DNA of 64,000 bases, from the NCBI GenBank assembly GCA_947490615.1, contig CANLHK010000001.1, forward strand, positions 62,001 to 126,000. Reading direction: 5' to 3'. Source of the DNA: Planctomycetaceae bacterium (GTDB lineage: Bacteria > Planctomycetota > Phycisphaerae > Phycisphaerales > SM1A02). The translations under genes and the position numbers were made by a program. The notes beneath the pieces are model-generated. The model did not search any database, was not told where the DNA came from, and was given only the letters and a program-made list of their open reading frames with translations. Below are positions 35,376 through 43,783 of this stretch, piece after piece; within the stretch, counting starts at the first letter, position 1, and every line of letters begins with the position of its first letter.

Positions 35376-36755
35376 TCAGCGCAACCCGTACTCCTTGAGC
35401 TTGCGGTAGAGCGTGCGCTCACCGATACCGAGCAGTTGCGCGGCTTGCTCGCGGTTGCCCGCGGTCATCGCAAGAGTCTGACGAATCGCTTCCTTCTCGA
35501 GTTTGTCGAGTCCAACGCCAGCGAGCCCTGCGCGGGTCTGGGTGTGATTCTCACCCGAATCATCACTCGAGCGGATCTCATCGGGGATGTCGCGCAGATC
35601 GATGACCTCTCCCGTGGCCATCACCACCATGCGATGCAGCAGCTGGAAGACCTCGCGCACATTGCCCGGCCAGTCGTAGGCCACGAGGCGCATCAACGCA
35701 GGTTGGGTGATGGTTGGACGCAGACGACCAAGTTCTGCGGAGTATTTTCCGATGGCGTGATGCACGAGAAGCGGGATGTCCTCGCGTCGATCACGCAACG
35801 GTGGGATGGTGATCTCTGCGCCTTTGAGTCGGAAGTAGAGGTCTTCGCGGAATCGACCCTCGGTGGAGAGCTTGCGAAGGTCGCGGTTGGTGGCGCTCAC
35901 GATGCGCACATCGACCTTGCGTGATTCGTTAGCACCAAGTCGCACGATGTCGCCCGTCTCAAGGACACGGAGCAACTTCGGCTGCATCGAAAGCGGCATG
36001 TCGCCGATCTCGTCAAGAAAGACCGTGCCGCGGTCGGCGTACTCAAACACGCCTTCGCGGTCTTTGTCGGCTCCAGTGAAGGCGCCGCGCACATGGCCAA
36101 AGAGTTGGTCTTCAAGGAGGCTCTCTGCCTGCCCTGCTGCATTGAAGGTCAGGTAGCGACGCGGCGCGCGCTTGGAGAGTTTGTGCAGCGCGCTGGCGAC
36201 GAGCTCCTTGCCCGTTCCCGACTCGCCCGTGATCAGGACTGGAAGCGTGCTCGGGGCAAGTTGTCGCACCATCTGCACGACGGCGCGCATTGCCGGGCTC
36301 TCGCCGATGATTCCTTCGAACCCGAACGCTGCGTCGACCTGTCCCTTGAGCGATTCGTTCTGACTGCGCAAGAGCACGGTCTCGGCCGCACGATGCACGA
36401 TGTTGCGCAGCACCACGAGATCCACGGGCTTCTCAATGAAGTCGTAGGCACCGCCTTGCAGGGCGCGCTTGGCCGTGGGAATGTCGCCGTGCGCCGTGAC
36501 CATGATGGTCTCGGCGTGCGGCTGCTCGACGCGGGCGGAGGCCAGCACCTCAAGTCCCGAAGTTTCCGTCTCCATCACGAGGTCGGTCACGATCACATCG
36601 AAGTGACCGTGGAGCAGTTCCTCCCGCGCCGCGGCCTGCGAATGCACGATGGTGCAGACATGGCCAGGCTTGCGCAGCGCGTCAGCCATGACCTCGGCGT
36701 GATCGCGTTCATCGTCGACGATTAAGACCTGCGCGCGAACATGTCCGTCGCCCAT
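35376..36755 (-). CDS. NtrC-family sigma-54-dependent response regulator
   Basis: Receiver (VLIVDDERDHAEV...FDVIVTDLVME), AAA+ (GESGTGKELVASALH, GAFTGADKDREG), C-terminal HTH (LGIGERTLYRKLKEYGL). Confidence 0.95.
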   Translation of the reverse strand: MGDGHVRAQVLIVDDERDHAEVMADALRKPGHVCTIVHSQAAAREELLHGHFDVIVTDLVMETETSGLEVLASARVEQPHAETIMVTAHGDIPTAKRALQGGAYDFIEKPVDLVVLRNIVHRAAETVLLRSQNESLKGQVDAAFGFEGIIGESPAMRAVVQMVRQLAPSTLPVLITGESGTGKELVASALHKLSKRAPRRYLTFNAAGQAESLLEDQLFGHVRGAFTGADKDREGVFEYADRGTVFLDEIGDMPLSMQPKLLRVLETGDIVRLGANESRKVDVRIVSATNRDLRKLSTEGRFREDLYFRLKGAEITIPPLRDRREDIPLLVHHAIGKYSAELGRLRPTITQPALMRLVAYDWPGNVREVFQLLHRMVVMATGEVIDLRDIPDEIRSSDDSGENHTQTRAGLAGVGLDKLEKEAIRQTLAMTAGNREQAAQLLGIGERTLYRKLKEYGLR

Positions 36756-36787
36756 CGATTTCGTCCCAAGTTGGTCTGCGCTTCGTG

Positions 36788-38500
36788 TCATGGCCTTCTC
36801 GTTGGGTCCTGCGTGACCTGCATGGTTGGCGTGCTCGGGTCAAGGTAGCCCCGCAAGCTGCCTGGAGATTGCACTGGTGGTGCCGTGATGGCGATCGGCC
36901 GAATGACACCGAATCCATCGAAGCGCGCCACGTAGTTCACGCCGCCCCCGACGCGCGCGGGGTAGATCGCGATGATCGGTCCCGCGAGCACGATGCGATC
37001 TTCGGCGACGATTTCACCCGTGAGCGGGTCATAGCCCACGACATCAATGCCATGGTCATGACCGATCCAAATCTTGCCATCGGCCGCTGCGAGTGTCGAC
37101 ACCTTGCCGTCACGCGACGGGAAGTAGCTGACTGCGCGATCACCAACTCGAAAGACCACTTCGAGACGCTCATCATCGCAGGACGCTGAACCCCAGGCCG
37201 TCTCCGCGGTGGCACTCTGAAGATCGGGTGAAGCGATGGGACGATCAGTGAGTTCTGCATTCTCGCCGATCAGGTACATCCACGCGCCTTCTGCGCCGAC
37301 GGCCAGAATGCGCCGTCGATCGGTCACCGAAACATCGAGTCGTCCTGGCATGCGCTGCGTCCAGTAGAAGTCGTCACCAGGATGCTCACCTTCGGGGAGA
37401 TAGCGATAGAGCGCGCGGCCGAAAGTTCCCGAGACCGCGAATCGATTGCGCTTGACCCACGCCACATCCATCGCGCCTTTCACAGGAATCGCAGCCAGCG
37501 CACCAAGTTGCGTGCCTTCGCCTTGCACGGTGGTCGCGCTTCCCGCTGTGGCGTCGAGTCGCCATGAAGCGATTTCCGATTCGGTCACGGCAAAGAGTCT
37601 GCCCTCGTAGAAGCGAATCGAATGCACCTTGCCGCGCACGCCACTCGAGGAACGCTTGCGAAAGTCCAGTCCCATGAGGCCGACTTCCGCGCCCTCACTG
37701 GCCTGCAGGGCAAAGCCGTAGCCGCCACCAGACTCTTGCGGAAGTGGAAGGAGCACACTGGCCGCGCCAAGATAGGTTCCATCCGCGACGCGAAGAATGC
37801 GTCGACCAACGCAGGCAACCGCGCCGTCAGCCGCAGCGACGACGGAGCCGACTTCCATGCCCTCGAGTTGACGCGCGGGCGGATCGGGGAGTGTGGCATT
37901 CGGCTCGCCTGCGGTGGTTGGTTCGGTGATCCGCACAGCCAGCGCTGCATCTGAAGGAACTTCGGCCAGGTGCACGACTCCACCTGCGCCCGAGACGAGG
38001 ATGCGCTCGTCGACCAACGAAAGCGTTCGAGGCGCGAGACCGAGCGCGGGGCGGCTCCAGCGCGCTACAAAAGTCGGAAGTCGCGGCGCTGTGACATCAA
38101 GCTCGACGACCGCATCATCTTCAAGAACCACAAACAGTCTCGTGCCGCGCAACAAGAGATCCACGACCGGTCCTGTGGTTCCGCGCGGGGCGACTTCGAT
38201 GTCGCTCACCAGCGTCCCCGTTTGCGCATCGAGCAGAAGCACGCGGTTCACGAACGACTGGTACCAGACCGTGCCCGAGACCTCGAGGGTTCGATGGGCG
38301 CCTCCGAACGAGCTCACGACGCGCATGCCCTTGGGGACTGCTGGGAGCGCGGGATCTTCCTCGTCGTAGACAGGAGTGCCTTGCGGCGCCGACGAGCAAC
38401 CGTGAAAGAGCGCGAGCGCGACCGCGGAACCCAATGTCGCGGACAAGCCAACGCACGAAGCGGCGAGCAGATGAACGGTGCGCCTTCCGAAAGAAGCCAT
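36788..38500 (-). CDS. Exported lipoprotein-like beta-propeller protein
   Basis: Signal LLAASCVGLSATLGSAVALALFHGCSS; repeated beta-rich segments. Confidence 0.5.
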   Translation of the reverse strand: MASFGRRTVHLLAASCVGLSATLGSAVALALFHGCSSAPQGTPVYDEEDPALPAVPKGMRVVSSFGGAHRTLEVSGTVWYQSFVNRVLLLDAQTGTLVSDIEVAPRGTTGPVVDLLLRGTRLFVVLEDDAVVELDVTAPRLPTFVARWSRPALGLAPRTLSLVDERILVSGAGGVVHLAEVPSDAALAVRITEPTTAGEPNATLPDPPARQLEGMEVGSVVAAADGAVACVGRRILRVADGTYLGAASVLLPLPQESGGGYGFALQASEGAEVGLMGLDFRKRSSSGVRGKVHSIRFYEGRLFAVTESEIASWRLDATAGSATTVQGEGTQLGALAAIPVKGAMDVAWVKRNRFAVSGTFGRALYRYLPEGEHPGDDFYWTQRMPGRLDVSVTDRRRILAVGAEGAWMYLIGENAELTDRPIASPDLQSATAETAWGSASCDDERLEVVFRVGDRAVSYFPSRDGKVSTLAAADGKIWIGHDHGIDVVGYDPLTGEIVAEDRIVLAGPIIAIYPARVGGGVNYVARFDGFGVIRPIAITAPPVQSPGSLRGYLDPSTPTMQVTQDPTRRP

Positions 38501-38549
38501 GGTCGGTAGAGTATCCGTCCGCGCCACTCTCTTCAGTCGTCCGCCTTCC

Positions 38550-38870
38550 ATGCATGCTGAATCCGACCGCCTTCAGAAACTCCGCACGCTGCTCGCCGCG
38601 GAACCCGACGATGGATTCTTGCTGTACGGTGTCGCACAGGAGCTGCAGAAACTCGGGCGATTCCTCGAAGCCTGCGAGTTCTACGACCGCGCGATCGCCG
38701 TCGATGCCAAGGAGTGCTACGCGTTCTTTCACAAGGCCAAAGCACTCGAACAAGCCGGCCGACGCGCCGACGCGGCGGCGTCGCTTCGCACGGGACTCGC
38801 GCGGGCACGCACCGTCGGCGATCACAAGGCCAGCAGTGAGATCGAGGGGTTCCTCGATGATCTTGAGTGA
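38550..38870 (+). CDS. TPR-like small protein
   Basis: LLYGVAQELQKLGRFLEACEFYDRAIAVDAKECYAFFHKAKALEQAGRRADAAASLRTGL. Confidence 0.7.
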   Translation: MHAESDRLQKLRTLLAAEPDDGFLLYGVAQELQKLGRFLEACEFYDRAIAVDAKECYAFFHKAKALEQAGRRADAAASLRTGLARARTVGDHKASSEIEGFLDDLE

Positions 38871-38994
38871 CTTCGAGAAAGCACACGACGACTCTCCAAC
38901 CTGCAGGCGCTTCGAGTATCACCCTCTGCAGATTTCCAGAAACGACTGATCGGCAACCACGCTTCACACCACGCATCGAAAGGCACGACACACC

Positions 38995-39486
38995 ATGGCA
39001 AGCAAGAAGAAATCGGTAAGCAAGAAGACGACATCGAAGAAGGCTCCCGCAAAGAAGGCCATCAAGAAGGCCGTCAAGAAGGCCATCAAGAAAACCGTCA
39101 AGAACGCAGTGATGCCTGTCAAGAAGGTCACCAAGAAAGTTGCGAAGCCAGCCGTCAAGACAGCGGCCGCAGCAGGCCGCATCGATGCCATCACCCCGTC
39201 GAAGGACAGCGCGGTGTGGACGCTTGCACTCCAAGGCGGCGCCAAGGTGCAGGTGCCTTCTGCAGCAGCACAGAGCGCGGAGATTCGCGTCGGCGGTGCG
39301 TGGAACGCGAAGGCGGAGGCCAAGGTGGCCGCTGCGACGCAGAGCCAAGCGCTTCTGACCAAGGCCATGGGCGAGCTTGCCAAGAACGGCAAGACTTCCA
39401 AGAGCGTGATGGTGAAGAAGCTCGGCGGCGACGCCAACGCAACGGCCACGGTCGCGACCCTCGTGCGCAACGGCTGGATCGCCTGA
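38995..39486 (+). CDS. Lysine-rich histone H1-like protein
   Basis: N-terminal K/A repeats (KKTTSKKAPAKKAIKKAVKKAIKKTVKNAVMPVKKVTKKV) plus a compact C-terminal domain. Confidence 0.7.
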   Translation: MASKKKSVSKKTTSKKAPAKKAIKKAVKKAIKKTVKNAVMPVKKVTKKVAKPAVKTAAAAGRIDAITPSKDSAVWTLALQGGAKVQVPSAAAQSAEIRVGGAWNAKAEAKVAAATQSQALLTKAMGELAKNGKTSKSVMVKKLGGDANATATVATLVRNGWIA

Positions 39487-39499
39487 TGCGGACTCCTCA

Positions 39500-39886
39500 A
39501 TGAGCGCGCTCGATGGTGCAGGCCTTCCAACGGGCTACCCCTATCGCGCGGAAGATGAGACGACGCCGCGCGAACTCGCTGCGTTGTTGAGCGGCAAAGC
39601 GTCGGTGGTCATCCTCGATGTGCGCACGGGGCCCGAGTGGGAGATCTGCAAGATCGCAGGCGCGCGGCTCCTGCCCTTGCAAGAGCTCGATCGACGGATC
39701 GATGATCTCAAGGCTGATCTCGAGGACAATCTCAGCACGCGCGTTGTCGTGCACTGCCATCACGGTCGGCGAAGTCTCACCGCGACGCATGTCTTGCGTG
39801 CGGCTGGATTCACCAATGTGACGAGCCTCGCAGGCGGAATCAGTCTTTGGGCGCAGGACATCGATCGGACGATGGCCACCTACTAA
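39500..39886 (+). CDS. Rhodanese-like domain protein
   Basis: VVILDVRTGPEWEICKIAGARLLPLQEL...VVHCHHGRRSLTATHVLRAAGFTNVTSLAGGISLWAQDID. Confidence 0.88.
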   Translation: MSALDGAGLPTGYPYRAEDETTPRELAALLSGKASVVILDVRTGPEWEICKIAGARLLPLQELDRRIDDLKADLEDNLSTRVVVHCHHGRRSLTATHVLRAAGFTNVTSLAGGISLWAQDIDRTMATY

Positions 39887-39941
39887 ACAACGCCGCGCAG
39901 GCGCGGACACCCAGTGCGGCATCGGGCAAGACACTTCAAGC

Positions 39942-40823
39942 ATGCTCTGGCAACGACTCATCACCGGCCCGCTGCTCATCGCGCTGATTCTTGGCGTGGT
40001 GTGGTTCGATGGATCGTTGGACGACTTCGCACAGGAGCGTGGACTGCCCCATGGTCTGCTTCTCCTGCTCTTCGCCCTCGTGCTGTCCCTTTTGATCGCG
40101 CGGGAACTCACGGCGTTCTTGCGCGCCGCGGGGATGAGGACATCGCTCGCAGCGACTTCTTGCGCCGCTCTCCTAGGACTTCTTGCAACCGCGGCCAGCC
40201 CGCAGCTTGGTGCTGTACGCGCCGACAGCGCAGGCATCGCGGCCACGGGATTCACGCTCATGTTGCTGGTCGCGCTGGTCGTCATGGCGCGCGGGCGCGA
40301 TCCCAAGGGCTCACTCATGCTCGCGGGAGGAACTCTCCTTGCTGGCGTTTACGGCGGCGTGCTGCTGGGATTCTGGATCCTCGTGCGCGAGGAACACTCG
40401 CCATGGATCGTCGTCGGCGCGATTCTGACCACCAAGAGTTGCGACATCGGCGCGTACTTCACAGGCCGAGCGATTGGTCGCCACAAACTCATTCCGTGGC
40501 TCTCGCCCAAGAAGACCTGGGAAGGACTTGTCGGCGGCGTCATCGTCGCGACGAGTGTCGGCGCTGCGCTCGCGCATCTCACCATGACACACGGCACAGA
40601 AGGTGATCGCATCCCTTGGTGGATCGGCGCGCTTGGTGGTGCCTTGGTTGCGGTGATTGGACAGGCGGGCGATCTCGCGGAGAGTTCCTTCAAGCGCGAC
40701 AGCGGACTGAAGGATTCAGGAAATCTCCTGCCAGGAATGGGCGGAGTGCTTGATGTGCTCGATAGCCCGCTGTTTGCAGGCCCCGTCGTCTACTGGCTGC
40801 TGCGCCTCGCGCCATTGAGTTGA
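39942..40823 (+). CDS. cdsA: Phosphatidate cytidylyltransferase
   Basis: CDIGAYFTGRAIGRHKLIPWLSPKKTWEGLVGG; DLAESSFKRDSGLKDSGNLLPGMGGVLDVLDS. Confidence 0.9.
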   Translation: MLWQRLITGPLLIALILGVVWFDGSLDDFAQERGLPHGLLLLLFALVLSLLIARELTAFLRAAGMRTSLAATSCAALLGLLATAASPQLGAVRADSAGIAATGFTLMLLVALVVMARGRDPKGSLMLAGGTLLAGVYGGVLLGFWILVREEHSPWIVVGAILTTKSCDIGAYFTGRAIGRHKLIPWLSPKKTWEGLVGGVIVATSVGAALAHLTMTHGTEGDRIPWWIGALGGALVAVIGQAGDLAESSFKRDSGLKDSGNLLPGMGGVLDVLDSPLFAGPVVYWLLRLAPLS

Positions 40824-40913
40824 ACGCGAGGGCGCGTGGTGCCACACCGCGCACGGAATGCGACGAAAACGCCGCCGACCGCGCGCGAATTGTTGTTACC
40901 ATCCGACCCTCCT

Positions 40914-41807
40914 ATGGCGCTTCTAGACAATCTCCTGACGCTTCACCGAGTCGACAGCCAAGTCCGAGCCCTGAGTAGCAGAGTCGACAGCGCGAAGACT
41001 TACTTCGCGGCGCAGGAGCGACAGTTGGGGCTTCTCGAGAAGCAGCGGGACGAGCTCGCCACCCAATTGCGCCAGCTCAAGGCGTCGGTGCATGCGCTTG
41101 AGCTCGACCAGACCACGGCAACGGACCGCGTGACCAAGCTGCGCAGCGAGCTCAACCTTGCCACCAACGACAAGCAGTACAAGGCGATCCTCAACGAGAT
41201 GAAGGTCCTCGAGGGGCAGAAGGACGACATCGTCCGTCGCGCTGTCGAGGAGATGCAGCGCGTCGAAGAATCCACCAAGCGCGGCGAAACCCACGCCTCC
41301 ACGATCGTCGAGCGCCAGAAGATCCGCGAAGTCGCCAAGGGCAAGCTCGCCGAGTGCTTGGCCGAGGTCGGCGAGCGCTTGTCTGAGCTCGAAGCTGAGC
41401 GCACCCGCGCCGCCGATCTGATCCCCGAGCGTGACCGCAAGCTCTTCGACAAGGTGGCCGACCTCACCGAAGGTCAGACCATGGCCGAGGTGACGATTGT
41501 CGATCTGCGCCACCGCGAGTTTGCCTGCGGCGAGTGCAACATTGAAGTCCCCTTTGAGACCTTCGCGCGACTGAGTTCGAACTCGGAGTCGGTCGTGCAG
41601 TGCAAGGCGTGCGCGCGCATTCTCTTTCTCGCCGAAGCGAACCGCGGCGGCGAGAAGGCCAAGCCCGAGCGCAGCAAGTCTGGCGCTGGGAAGTCCGACG
41701 ACGCGCCAACCCCGCGCAAGCGCTCAGCCTCGAGCAAGGCTCCTTTGACTGAGGAAGAACAACTCCTCAAGGACAAGGCCAAGTTCGAGAAGACGCGCAA
41801 GCTCTGA
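40914..41807 (+). CDS. Coiled-coil zinc-ribbon protein (CT398/DUF164-like)
   Basis: N-terminal coiled coil; CGECNIEVPFETFARLSSNSESVVQCKACARILFL. Confidence 0.8.
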   Translation: MALLDNLLTLHRVDSQVRALSSRVDSAKTYFAAQERQLGLLEKQRDELATQLRQLKASVHALELDQTTATDRVTKLRSELNLATNDKQYKAILNEMKVLEGQKDDIVRRAVEEMQRVEESTKRGETHASTIVERQKIREVAKGKLAECLAEVGERLSELEAERTRAADLIPERDRKLFDKVADLTEGQTMAEVTIVDLRHREFACGECNIEVPFETFARLSSNSESVVQCKACARILFLAEANRGGEKAKPERSKSGAGKSDDAPTPRKRSASSKAPLTEEEQLLKDKAKFEKTRKL

Positions 41808-41819
41808 GTTGCCGCGCTG

Positions 41820-43718
41820 CTACCTCGGCAGCGCGATGCGCATCACGCGATCGACTGGAAGGTCGCTGTACTCCAACAACTCGCCGCTGGGTAATCGCAC
41901 CGTGAGGTTCGCGATCGTGGTCGCGTGGCCCAATCCAAAGTGCGCGATCGGCTCGCACTGCGATTGGTAGCTGCGCGTGGGTGAAAGCACGCGGCGTTGC
42001 ATGGTGCTGACGCCGGCTTGGACAGTCGTGACCGAAACCTCTGCACCGACCGCCACGCGCCCCGCGATCGACACAGCAAGCCAATGGTGATTGGTCGCAC
42101 ACTCGTTGCGCAACACGCGAGCCCTTCCGCCAAGGTCGACCGCCACGAGATCGAGATCGCCATCGCCATCGAGATCGCCCGAGGCGAGTCCTCGTCCCAC
42201 CATCGGCTCGCCCAATGCGCCGATGGCGTCGGCGGGTGCTTCCACAAACAGCGGCACGCTCGCGCCACCGCGATTCAGAAAGAGCTGACCGCGCTGCGCG
42301 TAAGTCTGCGAGGGTTGCAGGCGAGCGATCTCGGGTTCGAGATGACCGTTGAGCTGCACGATGTCCTCATCACCATCAAGGTCCGCGTCAAGAAAGAGCG
42401 TGCCGAAAGTGAGGAAACGCCGCGTCGGTGCGCCGAAACCCTGACCCAGCGCTTCGTCGGAAAAGACGGGGCGCGCGCGATCGCGGATGTAGAGCGCGCT
42501 TGGTTCGTTGGCGAAGTTCCCGATGGCAATCGCAAGCTCCTCGTTGTTGCGCGGCCACGCCACATCGATGCCCATCGCGCCTGTCGCGCTGCCATCACGA
42601 TCAAAGGCGAATCCCGTTTCCACCGCGATGTCTGCAAATCGTGGCGCGCCGTCGGGTGAAGCTCCGAGATTGCGCAAGAGAAACTTGGGAGTCTTGTCGT
42701 TGGCCACGAGGATGTCGACGCGTCCGTCGCGGTCCGCATCCACGAAGGCGAGCCCGAGCGCTTTGGCGGCCAATGCGTTGCTCACAGGATTGCGCAGCAC
42801 GACACCGGACGACTCGCTTGCGTCCGTCAGCACACCCGCGTTGTTCACCAGAAGAGCCAGCGCTGCGCCAGCGAACCCTGTCGGCGCGCCGTACGCGCGA
42901 CCAATGCCATCGAGCGTGTAGTTCACAGCACGATCAATCGCGGGCGACCACTGCACATAGTTCGCCACGACAACATCAAGGTCGCCGTCGAGGTCAGCAT
43001 CAAACATTCCAGCGCTCGAACCCCACGCGGAATCTTGTGGGAGAGCGGCCTCCACGAATTCCAAGGCGCCCGACGCGCCAACGCGATTGAGCAGCAACCG
43101 ATCCTGTCCCACGCACGCGAGATAGAGATCACTGCGTTCATCGCCATCGACATCACCGATGGCCAGGCCGTTGGCGAAACTGTTGAGTGTCGGAATCGCC
43201 GCGCGATCGAGCGGCATGAACGCGAGGGCGCCACCGGGTGTCGTCCGATTCAGGTAGACCCGCACGCCGCCCTGCGCTGCGGCGGGATCGTTTGAAGCAT
43301 CGGCTTCGAGGGGTTGCCCTTGCGTGAAGATGAGATCGGGAAGCGCGTCACCATCGAGGTCGGCGATCCCGACGCCGCCGCTGAGGCACTCAGGAAGGAG
43401 CTTCCCGCCGCGCGCGCCCGACTCGTGCACGAAGTCGACTCCCGAACTCGCCGCGACATCCACCAAGCGCACCGGCTCTGGAGCCTGAAATCCTGCAGCG
43501 GGACTCGGGAGCGGCGCCGTAACGGGATCCGCCGATCCTGGCGTTTGACGAGGTGTTGGGCGCAGCAGGGCGACGCCCAGAGCGATCGCGGCGACGATGG
43601 CCATGACCGTGAAGGAGCGCCAAAACCCGCGGCCAACGAGGCGATCGTCGCCAGGAGTTTCAGAAAGATCGTGCGGTTCTTCAGTCACAGTTCCGAGTGT
43701 AGCGACGACCGTGCGCAC
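41820..43718 (-). CDS. FG-GAP repeat / ASPIC-UnbV (CRTAC1-like) membrane-anchored protein
   Basis: Repeated DxDxDGxxD motifs (GIADLDGDALPDLIF, DADLDGDLDVVVAN), C-terminal NHHWLAVSIAGRVAVGAEV; N-terminal TM. Confidence 0.85.
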   Translation of the reverse strand: MRTVVATLGTVTEEPHDLSETPGDDRLVGRGFWRSFTVMAIVAAIALGVALLRPTPRQTPGSADPVTAPLPSPAAGFQAPEPVRLVDVAASSGVDFVHESGARGGKLLPECLSGGVGIADLDGDALPDLIFTQGQPLEADASNDPAAAQGGVRVYLNRTTPGGALAFMPLDRAAIPTLNSFANGLAIGDVDGDERSDLYLACVGQDRLLLNRVGASGALEFVEAALPQDSAWGSSAGMFDADLDGDLDVVVANYVQWSPAIDRAVNYTLDGIGRAYGAPTGFAGAALALLVNNAGVLTDASESSGVVLRNPVSNALAAKALGLAFVDADRDGRVDILVANDKTPKFLLRNLGASPDGAPRFADIAVETGFAFDRDGSATGAMGIDVAWPRNNEELAIAIGNFANEPSALYIRDRARPVFSDEALGQGFGAPTRRFLTFGTLFLDADLDGDEDIVQLNGHLEPEIARLQPSQTYAQRGQLFLNRGGASVPLFVEAPADAIGALGEPMVGRGLASGDLDGDGDLDLVAVDLGGRARVLRNECATNHHWLAVSIAGRVAVGAEVSVTTVQAGVSTMQRRVLSPTRSYQSQCEPIAHFGLGHATTIANLTVRLPSGELLEYSDLPVDRVMRIALPR

Positions 43719-43783
43719 TTCCGTTTGAGCCGCGGTCGATTAGGCTGCGCTTCTGTGTCCGACCGACACACCTAGGAGTCCCC

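Noticed and set aside
38995-39150. 12-nt tandem repeats as a noncoding satellite
   Set aside because: They are in frame inside the Lys/Ala-rich protein tail, so coding explains them.
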